17,694 bases of DNA, from positions 1 through 17,694 of the forward strand of contig JASGCH010000005.1 in assembly GCA_030054245.1 (NCBI GenBank), read 5' to 3'. Positions 7,765-15,376 of the stretch are shown here, piece by piece (within the stretch, counting starts at the first letter, position 1; every line of letters starts with the position of its first letter). This DNA is from Gammaproteobacteria bacterium. Lineage in GTDB: Bacteria > Pseudomonadota > Gammaproteobacteria > Burkholderiales > Burkholderiaceae_C. The notes beneath the pieces were generated by a model. The model was not told the DNA's origin and did not search any database. It was given only the letters and a program-made list of their open reading frames with translations. The translations under genes and the position numbers were made by a program.

Positions 7765-8532
7765 CTAAGATAGGTTGAAGCCACTTTTCCAATTCTCAAG
7801 CTGGTGATAATCGGTTAAATCTATTTGTAAAGGAGTTATTGATATATTTCCCATAGTTGTTGCATAAAAATCAGTGCCGATATCGGCATCTTTGGCACCA
7901 CCGGCTTGCCCAATCCAATACATAGTGTCACCAAATGGATTCACTTGTTTGATGATCTTTTGGGCAATATGTCGGCGTCCCAAGCGACAAACCTCAAATT
8001 TTCCCAATTGTTCCAGAGGTAAATTAGGGATATTGACATTAAATAACCAAGGATGTACGGGTTTATTTTGCAACCAGCCGTGTTCGATAATGTGCTTGAG
8101 TAACTCCCCCATTTTTTGGGCCGCGTCTTCGAGATACAACCATCCCTTATCTACTTGCGAAACAGCGATAGCCGGGATACCCATTAAATAACCCTCCATG
8201 GCGGCGCCAACCGTTCCAGAATAGATGGTATCATCCCCCATATTGGCACCATTGTTGATACCAGATATGACCAAGTCGGGTTTATCCGCGATTAAACCAG
8301 TTAAAGCAATATGGACGCAATCTGCCGGTGTTCCATTGATAAAATAAAAACCATTGTCAGCTTTTCTGACATACAGAGGGTTTAAAATAGTCAAAGAATT
8401 GGATTTAGCACTGTTGTTTTTATGAGGAGCCACAACATCGACCTGACCAAATTTTTGTAATACCTTATGCAGAGTTACAATGCCAGGTGCTAAATAGCCA
8501 TCATCATTGGCTAATAAAATTTTTAATGACAT
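7765..8532 (-). CDS. surE: 5'/3'-nucleotidase SurE
   Basis: This 255-residue, full-length SurE is a metal-dependent nucleoside monophosphate phosphatase linked to stationary-phase survival. The metal and active-site residues are in place: D10/D11 in ANDDGYLAPGI, S41 in the NNSAKSNSLTI loop, and N93 in SGINNGANMG. The signature DDTIYSGTVGAAMEG follows at about 100-114. The loop around S41 reads NNSAKSNS where many homologues have a Ser-Gly-rich version, a mild difference. It is the first gene of the minus-strand surE-pcm-nlpD cluster and is divergent from the enoyl-CoA hydratase gene. The 246-nt gap between them carries a repeat copy. No Shine-Dalgarno precedes the ATG, and no strong promoter could be assigned. 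Confidence 0.95.
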   Translation of the reverse strand: MSLKILLANDDGYLAPGIVTLHKVLQKFGQVDVVAPHKNNSAKSNSLTILNPLYVRKADNGFYFINGTPADCVHIALTGLIADKPDLVISGINNGANMGDDTIYSGTVGAAMEGYLMGIPAIAVSQVDKGWLYLEDAAQKMGELLKHIIEHGWLQNKPVHPWLFNVNIPNLPLEQLGKFEVCRLGRRHIAQKIIKQVNPFGDTMYWIGQAGGAKDADIGTDFYATTMGNISITPLQIDLTDYHQLENWKSGFNLS

Positions 8533-8616
8533 GGGTTTGTTTTTAAATGAAGGGACAGAACATAAAGTACGCTGGGAGCTATTTTAGCAGAAACAGCCAG
8601 TGGTGGGGTGATTAGC

Positions 8617-8754
8617 AAGACCGTTGCGTCGCGGGTCGCTATAATAATCAGATATCCATTTGCTTTTAGCGGAATTGACGGAGTGTGCATTGAGGGATGC
8701 GCCACATAAGGCAGTCACTAGGCAGTATGGGTGCAACCGATGGTGTAAAGGTCT
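8617..8754 (+). repeat. Dispersed TIR repeat copy between surE and the hydratase gene (R6)
   Basis: This segment of about 138 bp starts AAGACCGTTGCG and ends GATGGTGTAAAGGTCT, both variants of the family ends, with GGCAGT ... GTGCAACC before the right end. The core is poorly conserved. It fills most of the divergent spacer and ends 24 nt before the hydratase ATG, so it probably contributes to transcription signals of one or both genes. Confidence 0.55.
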
Positions 8755-8778
8755 CATTATTTTTTTAGCTTTGTAAAA

Positions 8779-9567
8779 ATGGAAAATATTACGATTTCAA
8801 AAATTGCTTCCCCAGAGAGTGTAAAACAAGTCGGCCTTATTCGATTGAATAGGCCTAAGCAACTCAATGCCTTGAGTCCTGAATTAATGGTTGAATTGGG
8901 GCAGTCCCTGTTGCAATTGGACGCCGATGAGGAAGTGGGATGTATCATTATTACCGGTAACGACAAGGCATTTGCCGCTGGGGCTGATATTGGTGTGATG
9001 GCAAATTATGGTTTTGCCGATGTTTACAAACAGGATTACATCACCAAAAATTGGGAAACCATACAAAAAGTGCGAAAACCCGTCATCGCCGCGGTGGCTG
9101 GGTTTGCTTTAGGGGGAGGATGCGAATTGGCGATGATGTGTGATTTTATCATTGCCGCCAACAACGCCAAATTTGGTCAACCCGAAATAAAACTAGGCAT
9201 TATTCCAGGTGCTGGTGGGACGCAACGATTGACTCGCTTCATTGGTAAAGCCAAAGCCATGGAAATGATCTTGACGGGGCGCATGATGTCGGCCGACGAA
9301 GCCGAAAGGCTGGGGTTGGTTTGCCGGGTGGTGGCTTTGGAAGAGCTTTTGTCTGAAAGTTTAAAAACGGCTTTTCTGATCGCCGGCAATGGCTTATTGG
9401 CCGTCATGGCGGCGAAAGAAGCGGTAAACAAAAGTTTTGAGACCAGCTTAGCCGAAGGGGTCATGTTTGAGCGACGCTTGTTCCACGCCTTATTTGCCAC
9501 CCAAGACCAAAAAGAAGGAATGTTGGCTTTTGTCGAAAAAAGAGCCGCAAAGTTTAGCGATAGTTAA
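8779..9567 (+). CDS. Enoyl-CoA hydratase/isomerase family protein (crotonase)
   Basis: This 262-residue crotonase-fold protein has the usual length for a single-domain enoyl-CoA hydratase, which hydrates 2-trans-enoyl-CoA in beta-oxidation. The CoA-binding and oxyanion segments are present: AFAAGADIGVM at about 65-75 and GFALGGGCELAMMCDF at 108-123. Both catalytic Glu are conserved: E116 in GGCELA and E136 in FGQPEIKLGIIPGAGGTQR. That supports hydratase activity over isomerase or dehalogenase variants, though exact substrate cannot be read from sequence. It is a lone plus-strand gene, divergent from surE and convergent with the acs genes. No Shine-Dalgarno is visible. A full repeat copy begins immediately after its TAA stop. 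Confidence 0.92.
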   Translation: MENITISKIASPESVKQVGLIRLNRPKQLNALSPELMVELGQSLLQLDADEEVGCIIITGNDKAFAAGADIGVMANYGFADVYKQDYITKNWETIQKVRKPVIAAVAGFALGGGCELAMMCDFIIAANNAKFGQPEIKLGIIPGAGGTQRLTRFIGKAKAMEMILTGRMMSADEAERLGLVCRVVALEELLSESLKTAFLIAGNGLLAVMAAKEAVNKSFETSLAEGVMFERRLFHALFATQDQKEGMLAFVEKRAAKFSDS

Positions 9568-9722
9568 AAGACTATTGTGGCATCGGCTGGTGCCGCTCAA
9601 CAAGCTACCAAAGTACAAGGATTAGCGGAGCGCAACCAGCGAAGGTTACTGAAAGGATCATTCGCTAGTAAGCACCGCACAGCATAGTAGTTTGGTAGTG
9701 CATCCGGTGGTGTAACGGTCTT
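9568..9722 (+). repeat. Full-length dispersed TIR repeat copy (R7)
   Basis: This 155-bp copy has left end AAGACTATTGTGGC, then ATCGGCTGGTGCCGCTC, a core with ACAAGGATTAGCGG and CGCAACCAGCG, AGCACCGCACAGCA, and right end CCGGTGGTGTAACGGTCTT. It starts at the base after the TAA stop of the hydratase gene, so it should be transcribed as that gene's 3' end. Flanks TTA and TAT could be a weak target duplication, but this is not clear. Confidence 0.8.
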
Positions 9723-9850
9723 TATTCAGGACAAAGATTGGAGGATACACAAAATACCAAATCTTGTGCGTAAAAATGAAGGAATATCTAATATAATGCG
9801 ACCATACGCCAATAGGACGAGTTTTTTGAGAAACTTATATCCTAAATGAT
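9723..9850. other. AT-rich gap between repeats with a -10-like box
   Basis: No gene is visible. TATAAT occurs at 9792-9797 on the plus strand, followed by GCG. The best upstream TTGTGC (9764-9769) is 22 nt away, too far for a standard sigma-70 promoter. A small transcript running into the following repeats is possible but unsupported. Confidence 0.3.
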
Positions 9851-9966
9851 AAGCCCGTTGCACCATCGGCTACGCCGCGGTTACACTGCCAAATTACTGC
9901 GTTATGTATGTGCCTCAGTTCGTTGCGCTATCCATGGGGATTCCGCTCCCAGTCTCGCATATACTC
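9851..9966 (-). repeat. Inverted right-half repeat copy with internal extension (R8)
   Basis: Read on the minus strand it ends in the family right end: GGCAGTGTAACCGCGGCG then TAGCCGATGGTGCAACGG. The plus-strand distal part (TTCCGCTCCCAGTCTCGCATATA) resembles the inverted far end of R3, with about 50 extra bases between. It therefore pairs with R3 as an inverted, differently sized relative. A 71-codon open frame through R8 and R9 is not considered a gene. Confidence 0.6.
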
Positions 9967-9972
9967 AATATG

Positions 9973-10080
9973 AGACCTTTGCACAACCTCGGCGAACTGT
10001 CAAAGTACAAGGCTTAGCGGTCGCCCCAGCCTTGACTTTGGTAGCTCGTGGAGCGGCGTAGCCCATGGCGCAACAGTCTT
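9973..10080 (+). repeat. Dispersed TIR repeat copy (R9)
   Basis: This copy of about 108 bp has left end AGACCTTTGCACAACCTCGG, core GTACAAGGCTTAGCGG, and right end GAGCGGCGTAGCCCATGG then CGCAACAGTCTT. The left half matches R4 closely, while the middle is shortened. The right end shows the long form of the terminal inverted repeat. Confidence 0.75.
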
Positions 10081-10390
10081 TTTTATGAATTATTTTTTAT
10101 CCCAGATTACCCAGTAGCAAGCAATTGGCAATTTGGTAGGTTACCGGCACATTGCTCGATTGGTTCTGGGGACTAATTTTGCTCAATATTGGGTTCAAAA
10201 AAACCATTTCGCATAGATAAGACTTTTGCTCGACCTAGGAAAAAATTGCAAGGGTTTGTATTTTTTAATAAATTTTACAAATTTTGAGAATTTCTAAGCT
10301 ACAGTAACCTACTCTCAGGGGATTTTTTCATATTTTCAGTGCCTTTATTAAATGAGCACCTATCCCCTTCATGATAAACTGGGCATGAAC
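10081..10390. other. Non-coding stretch, nothing recognised
   Basis: These 310 AT-rich bases between two repeat copies lie in the convergent space between the hydratase gene and acs1. Frames on both strands are broken by stops. Weak inverted repeats occur (for example TTCATG and CATGAA near 10368-10389), but none looks like a convincing intrinsic terminator. Confidence 0.4.
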
Positions 10391-10434
10391 TTTGACAGCT
10401 CACCGAGCGGCGTAGCCGATGGTGCAACAGTCTT
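10391..10434 (-). repeat. Left-end fragment of the repeat, inverted (R10)
   Basis: On the minus strand it reads AAGACTGTTGCACC, ATCGGCTACGCCG, then CTCGGTGAGCTGTCAAA, which is the most complete left end in the window. It shows that R4 and R9 lack a GC-rich ATCGGCTACGCCG insert. It lies 12 nt beyond the acs1 stop codon, where it could fold in the acs mRNA 3' end. Confidence 0.7.
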
Positions 10435-10445
10435 TTTCTTATAGA

Positions 10446-12413
10446 TCAAGTCCGCAAGGTTTGAAACTGTTGCAGGATAGCCGGGTTTTCTAGGGTAGAA
10501 ATATCTTGCGTAATAGGTTCTTCTCGGGCGATGGAGCGTAAGAGCCTACGCATAATTTTTCCGGATCGGGTTTTGGGTAAATTATCGCCAAAACGAATGT
10601 CTTTGGGTTTAGCAATAGGACCTATCATCTTGCCTACATGGTCGCGTAGTAGTTTGGCGATGCGCTCAGCTTCTTGTGGTTCAGGTCGTGCGCCTTTTAA
10701 TACAACAAAAGCGCAGATAGCTTCGCCCGTGGTTTCATCGGGTCGGCCGACTACGGCCGCTTCAGCTACCCAGTCGGTGCAACTAACTAGGGCGGATTCA
10801 ACCTCCATAGTGCCCATTCTGTGTCCAGATACATTCAAAACATCGTCGATGCGTCCGGTAATGGTAAAGTAACCGGTGGCTGGATCGCGCACAGCACCGT
10901 CTCCAGCCAAATAATAGGTTCCACCTAAATTATCCGGAAAATAACTGTTCTTATAGCGCTCTGCATCACCCCAAATGGTACGGGCGAGTGCTGGCCAAGG
11001 TTTTTTGATCACCAACAAACCGGCGACACCGTGAGGCACTTCGGCTCCGGTTTCATCTACTACACAAGCGTCTATACCGGGAAAAGGAAGGGTACACGAG
11101 CCAGCCACTAAGGGCGTAACTCCTGGCAATGGGGTGAGTACTTGACCTCCAGTTTCGGTTTGCCAAAAGGTATCGAGTAAGGGGCAACGACCACCTCCTA
11201 CATGCTGATAAAACCATTCCCAGGCCGCTGGGTTAATGGGTTCACCAGCACAAGCGATCAATCGCAGAGAACTTAAATCATAATTTTTTGGGTGCTCGTC
11301 CAAGTTACTTTCGTTTAATTTAATGAGGCTACGGATTGCTGTGGGCGCGGTATAAAAAACACTCACTTTGTGCCTTTGAATGATCTCCCAAAAGCGACCA
11401 CTGTGAGGGTAAGTAGGAATGCCTTCAAAAATCATTTGGGTACTGCCTAGACATAGGGGACCGTATAGCGCATAAGTATGTCCGGTAATCCAACCGATGT
11501 CGGCGGTGGTCCAGATAATGTCGCTTGGTTTATAATCAAAGGTCCAATCTGTGGTCAACGCCGCATGTAATAAGTAGCCGGCGGTAGCGTGCTGGATACC
11601 CTTAGGTTTACCGGTTGAGCCAGAAGTATAGAGTAAAAACAGGGGGTGTTCGCTATCCACCCAAACGGGATCACATTGATCTTTTTGGGGTTCTACCCAT
11701 TCCTTAAAAGTAACATCACGACCTGCCTGATAGGAGGTGGTATCAGAAGTTCTTTCTACGGTCAAAACATGCTTGACACTTGGGCAAGGACCCAACAACA
11801 AAGCCTCGTCCACGATAGCTTTGAGTTTGGTGGGTTTTCCACCACGCATCTGTACATCGGCGGTGATAATTAATTTGGCTTGCATGTCAACGATTCTGTC
11901 ATAGACTGAGGTGGTAGAAAACCCGCCAAATATGACTGAATGTATGGCTCCAATGCGCGCACAAGCCAACATGCTGGCGATAGCTTCGATGGAAACTGAC
12001 AGATAAATGATGACTCGGTCGCCTTTTTCGACCCCTAGTTGTTTCAGTGCGTTGGCAATTTGACAAGTTTTTGCTAACAACTGGGTGTAGGTCAGTTTTT
12101 TAACTTGTCCGTTGTCGGCTTCAAATATCAGTGCGGTTTTACCTCCTCTGCCTGCTAATACATGCCTATCCAGACAGTTGAATGAGGCGTTTAATTGACC
12201 TTCTTCAAACCATTTAAAAAAGGGTGCTTGGGAGTCGTTCAAAGCCGTGGCGAAGGGTCTCTGCCAAGACAGCAAACGGTTAGCTTGAAAAGCCCAAAAA
12301 TCAGCAGAGTTTTCTTGTGCCCACTGACTTATGGCTTGATAATCTTCCAAACCTCGTAGGTTGGCTTGTTTGACAAAATGGGCATACGGTTGATAAAGGG
12401 TGGGGGCACTCAT
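10446..12413 (-). CDS. acs: Acetyl-CoA synthetase family protein, copy 1
   Basis: This 655-residue AMP-forming acyl-CoA synthetase is the same length as Acs, which converts acetate, ATP and CoA to acetyl-CoA. The P-loop YTSGSTGKPKG is at 262-272, DTFWQTETGG at 414-423, GRIDDVLNVSGHRMGTMEVES at about 520-540, and the acetylation-site Lys at 619 in KTRSGKIMRR. Of the acetate-pocket residues described for Salmonella Acs (V310, T311, V386, W414), the aligned residues here are I309, T310, A389 and W417. The Val-to-Ala change at 389 (LIACAGEP) is not in copy 2 and may widen the pocket, so propionate use is possible; W417 argues against much longer acids. It follows acs2 by 38 nt on the same strand; a weak hairpin (ACCAAT and ATTGGT) spans the acs2 stop. 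The ATG has no Shine-Dalgarno. Confidence 0.93.
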   Translation of the reverse strand: MSAPTLYQPYAHFVKQANLRGLEDYQAISQWAQENSADFWAFQANRLLSWQRPFATALNDSQAPFFKWFEEGQLNASFNCLDRHVLAGRGGKTALIFEADNGQVKKLTYTQLLAKTCQIANALKQLGVEKGDRVIIYLSVSIEAIASMLACARIGAIHSVIFGGFSTTSVYDRIVDMQAKLIITADVQMRGGKPTKLKAIVDEALLLGPCPSVKHVLTVERTSDTTSYQAGRDVTFKEWVEPQKDQCDPVWVDSEHPLFLLYTSGSTGKPKGIQHATAGYLLHAALTTDWTFDYKPSDIIWTTADIGWITGHTYALYGPLCLGSTQMIFEGIPTYPHSGRFWEIIQRHKVSVFYTAPTAIRSLIKLNESNLDEHPKNYDLSSLRLIACAGEPINPAAWEWFYQHVGGGRCPLLDTFWQTETGGQVLTPLPGVTPLVAGSCTLPFPGIDACVVDETGAEVPHGVAGLLVIKKPWPALARTIWGDAERYKNSYFPDNLGGTYYLAGDGAVRDPATGYFTITGRIDDVLNVSGHRMGTMEVESALVSCTDWVAEAAVVGRPDETTGEAICAFVVLKGARPEPQEAERIAKLLRDHVGKMIGPIAKPKDIRFGDNLPKTRSGKIMRRLLRSIAREEPITQDISTLENPAILQQFQTLRT

Positions 12414-12451
12414 AATGAATCAAAAAAGTGAGTATAAAACCAATGACCGAT

Positions 12452-14410
12452 TTAATTGGTCTCAGACAATTGGACCAAAATCGCTGGGTTTTCTAGGGTA
12501 GAAATGTCTTGGGTAATGGGCTCTCCCTTAGCAATGGAGCGCAATAAGCGACGCATGATTTTCCCTGATCGGGTTTTAGGTAGATTATCACCAAAACGAA
12601 TATCCTTGGGTTTAGCAATAGGTCCTATGATTTTTCCAACATGATCGCGCAATTTTTGGGCTATTTTATGGGCTTCTTCTCCTTGGGGGCGCTGAGTTTT
12701 TAACACCACAAAGGCACAGATGGCCTCACCTGTGGTTTCATCTGGACGCCCAACTACCGCGGCCTCTGCTACTAATTCGGAAAAACTGACTAAAGCCGAT
12801 TCAATTTCCATAGTCCCCATCCTATGACCCGAAACATTTAAAACATCGTCTATGCGTCCGGTAATGGTGAAATAGCCAGTTTCGGCGTCTCTGACAGCGC
12901 CGTCTCCAGCTAAATAGTATTTGCCTTGGAAATAATCTGGAAAATAGCTATTTTTGAAGCGTTCATCGTCTCCCCAAATCGTGCGCATCATAGACGGCCA
13001 AGGTTTTTTAATGACCAACATTCCAGATTGCCCCCAAGGTAGTTCTTCCCCCGTGTCGTCCACAATAGTGGCTTGAATACCTGGAAAGGGCAGGGCACAC
13101 GAACCGGCTACCAAGGGTGTAGCACCTGGCAGAGGTGTGATGACATGCCCGCCAGTCTCAGTTTGCCAAAATGTGTCCAATACAGGGCATTGCTTTTGAC
13201 CGACATGTTCAAAGTACCATTCCCAAGCTGCCGGATTGATGGGTTCACCCACGGATCCTAAAATACGCAAGGATGCTAAATTATAATTTTTCGGGTGCTG
13301 TTCAGGGCTAGCTTCATTGAGTTTTATCAAAGTTCTAATGGCTGTAGGCGCTGTATAGAAAATACTCACGCGATGTTTTTCAATGATTTCCCAAAATCTT
13401 CCGCTATGTGGGTAGGTAGGAATACCTTCAAATATAACTTGGGTACCGCCTAATGAAAGGGGACCATAAACCATGTAAGTATGCCCAGTAATCCAACCTA
13501 TGTCGGCAGTACACCAAAAAATGTCGGTGAATTTTAAATCAAAGGTCCAAGAAGTGGTTAAGGCCGCGTGTAGCAGATAACCTGCTGAAGAATGCTGTAC
13601 CCCCTTGGGTTTACCGGTTGATCCTGAGGTGTAGAGTAAAAACAAAGGGTGTTCAGCGTTGACCCATTCAGGTTCGCAGTAAGCCACATGCCGGTTAATA
13701 AGGGGTTCAAAAGACAGATCCCTAGGGTTATGGAGGATTTGGTCTTGACTATATTTTTCAAAAACCAAGACTCTTTGTACACAAGCACAATCTTCGGTAT
13801 CTAGCGCTTCATCGACCACCGATTTGAGGGGTAATTGTTTTCCACCACGCATTTGATAATCTGCGGTGACGATTAATTTGGCTTGCATGTCTACCACACG
13901 ATCGCGTATCGAATGAGCAGAAAAGCCACCAAAAATAACTGAGTGGATGGCTCCAATGCGGGCACAAGCTAACATACAAGCGATAGCATCTATAGAAACC
14001 GACAAATAGATAATAACTCGGTCGCCTTTTTTAATACCTAGAGTTTTATATACATTGGCGATTTGGCAGGTTCTGGCTAATAAATCTTTGTAAGTAATTT
14101 TTTGGCAACTACCATCATCTTTTTCAAAGATAAAAGCAATTTTTCTTCCCATACCCTTGGCTACATTGCGATCCAAACAATTTACCGATACATTGAGTTC
14201 GCCGTCATAAAACCACTTATAAAATGGCGGGTTACTTTGGTCTAGTATTTTGGTGAAAGGTTTGTACCAATCGATGACACGGTTGGCTTGTTGCGCCCAA
14301 TACGCCTCATAACTTCTATTAGCTTTCTTACACAACTCGAGGTAAGCCTCCATATGGGGTATTTCGGCGTTTTTGCTGATATTTTCAAAAGGGGGGTAAA
14401 CTGTAGTCAT
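12452..14410 (-). CDS. acs: Acetyl-CoA synthetase, copy 2
   Basis: This 652-residue AMP-forming acetyl-CoA synthetase has all diagnostic motifs: P-loop YTSGSTGKPKG at 260-270, DTFWQTETGG at 412-421, the hinge region GRIDDVLNVSGHRMGT at 518-533, and the C-terminal SGK with Lys617, the site that protein acetyltransferases modify in Acs. The acyl pocket matches classical acetate enzymes: T308, V387 in GSVGEP and W415. It is a tandem paralogue of copy 1. The two are nearly identical in the last ~60 residues, while their DNA differs at many silent sites there, so the duplication is not recent. Its ATG overlaps the stop of the NUDIX gene as ATGA, pointing to coupled translation in a NUDIX-acs2-acs1 operon. 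Confidence 0.95.
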   Translation of the reverse strand: MTTVYPPFENISKNAEIPHMEAYLELCKKANRSYEAYWAQQANRVIDWYKPFTKILDQSNPPFYKWFYDGELNVSVNCLDRNVAKGMGRKIAFIFEKDDGSCQKITYKDLLARTCQIANVYKTLGIKKGDRVIIYLSVSIDAIACMLACARIGAIHSVIFGGFSAHSIRDRVVDMQAKLIVTADYQMRGGKQLPLKSVVDEALDTEDCACVQRVLVFEKYSQDQILHNPRDLSFEPLINRHVAYCEPEWVNAEHPLFLLYTSGSTGKPKGVQHSSAGYLLHAALTTSWTFDLKFTDIFWCTADIGWITGHTYMVYGPLSLGGTQVIFEGIPTYPHSGRFWEIIEKHRVSIFYTAPTAIRTLIKLNEASPEQHPKNYNLASLRILGSVGEPINPAAWEWYFEHVGQKQCPVLDTFWQTETGGHVITPLPGATPLVAGSCALPFPGIQATIVDDTGEELPWGQSGMLVIKKPWPSMMRTIWGDDERFKNSYFPDYFQGKYYLAGDGAVRDAETGYFTITGRIDDVLNVSGHRMGTMEIESALVSFSELVAEAAVVGRPDETTGEAICAFVVLKTQRPQGEEAHKIAQKLRDHVGKIIGPIAKPKDIRFGDNLPKTRSGKIMRRLLRSIAKGEPITQDISTLENPAILVQLSETN

Positions 14411-14964
14411 AATAGGCTGTGTATTAAATTGTGGGTAATTTGGGTCTCTCTAAGCGTAAAGTTACTGGTTTGAAAATCAGCAACAAAATACTTTAAGGCC
14501 ATTTTGACAGATAAAAAAGCCAATTCTTGCCAAGGTAAGTTATCTAATGAAAAAAACTCAATTTTTTCGGTTTCGTGTCCAAAATCCGCCAAATTATTTT
14601 GTAGTAGAGCTCTATAAAAGAAATGTACTTGATTAGCTACAATGACATTGACTATACAATATAAATCTAGGAGCTTTACTTCAGCCCCCGATTCTTCCAA
14701 AGTTTCTCTCTTTGCACCAGCTTGCAAGCTTTCTCCTAACTCTAAGAAGCCAGCTGGTAAAGTCCAATATCCTTTGCGTGGCTCAATATTGCGTAAACAC
14801 AACAATAATTGATTATCTTCGGTCAATGGAATAGTGCCCACTACATTGAGTGGATTTTTGTAAAATATTTGCTGACATTGGGTGCAAACATCACGCAACC
14901 TAGTGTCACCGTCGGAGGGCATTGATTTATGGGTGGGAGCGGCACATCGACTACAAAATTTCAT
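14407..14964 (-). CDS. NUDIX hydrolase with N-terminal zinc ribbon
   Basis: This 185-residue protein has a four-Cys zinc ribbon (C4, C7, C27, C30) followed by a NUDIX domain. The NUDIX box is complete: G72-x5-E78-x7-R86-E87-T-L-E90-E91-S-G93, giving the metal-binding Glu set needed to hydrolyse a nucleoside diphosphate linked to another group. The zinc ribbon plus NUDIX layout resembles NudC-type NAD(H) pyrophosphatases, but I do not see the SQPWPFPxS signature that marks NudC, so the substrate is open. It is the first gene of an apparent operon with two acyl-CoA synthetases and overlaps acs2 by 4 nt. A role on an adenylate or CoA-type product is conceivable but is inference only. A candidate promoter lies upstream at 15014-15043. 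Confidence 0.88.
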   Translation of the reverse strand: MKFCSRCAAPTHKSMPSDGDTRLRDVCTQCQQIFYKNPLNVVGTIPLTEDNQLLLCLRNIEPRKGYWTLPAGFLELGESLQAGAKRETLEESGAEVKLLDLYCIVNVIVANQVHFFYRALLQNNLADFGHETEKIEFFSLDNLPWQELAFLSVKMALKYFVADFQTSNFTLRETQITHNLIHSLL

Positions 14965-15376
14965 AGTGTAAGCGTGGTTAGGTTGGCACGATGAGTGATC
15001 GTAACAAGACTAAAGGATACCCAGACTTAAAGAAGGGCGTCAAAAAATCTAGAGAATCGTTGGGATTATAATGTAAATTGAGCCAAACTAGAAGGGGATA
15101 CGGATTAAAATAAGCGGTGTATGGCTATTTAGATATGGCGTATTTTTGCGGTTAGTATGGCTGAAGATATGCTATGCAGGGACTCTAAAGATTCTCGTGC
15201 TTTTGTCTAGCAGATGTGCTAAACGGTTAAAGTACTGCTTGGGTCAACACCTCGCCAGCGAATTGGTCATTCTGCTGGCTTTCTGGATCATTTGGAGCGC
15301 TCGTGACCAAACAGTCTTTTGGTGCAGTATTCTGTCAGAATAAAACCATTTTGTTTTTTGTAAACTCAATCTAAGT
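14965..15376. other. Divergent intergenic region between NUDIX gene and coaX
   Basis: These 412 nt hold a candidate promoter for the minus-strand NUDIX-acs operon. A TTG-started 65-codon frame at 15146-15343 has odd composition (rich in Leu, Trp and Cys) and no visible start signal, so I do not call it. ACCAAACAGTCTTTT near 15305-15319 faintly resembles the dispersed-repeat right end. birA often neighbours coaX in related bacteria but is not here. Confidence 0.45.
15014..15043 (-). promoter_or_regulatory. Candidate sigma-70 promoter for NUDIX-acs2-acs1
   Basis: On the minus strand, TTGACG (15043-15038) is followed after 18 nt by TATCCT (15019-15014). The -35 matches consensus at 5 of 6 positions and the -10 at 4 of 6. 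Transcription would begin near 15007, leaving about 43 nt before the NUDIX ATG. Confidence 0.4.

Noticed and set aside
9764..9797. Possible small-RNA promoter (TTGTGC ... TATAAT)
   Set aside because: The spacing is 22 nt, outside the normal sigma-70 range, and there is no supporting downstream structure beyond the repeats.
9846..10061. 71-codon plus-strand open frame
   Set aside because: It runs through repeat copies R8 and R9, has no start signal, and its translation is just the repeat read through.
10280..10340. Possible intrinsic terminator (TGAGA ... TCTCA followed by a T run) between the hydratase gene and acs1
   Set aside because: The stem is only 5 bp with a loop of more than 20 nt, too weak to call.
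15146..15343. 65-codon plus-strand frame before coaX
   Set aside because: It has a TTG start, no ribosome site, unusual Leu/Trp/Cys content and no recognisable motif. A birA remnant was considered, but no BirA motif was found in any frame.
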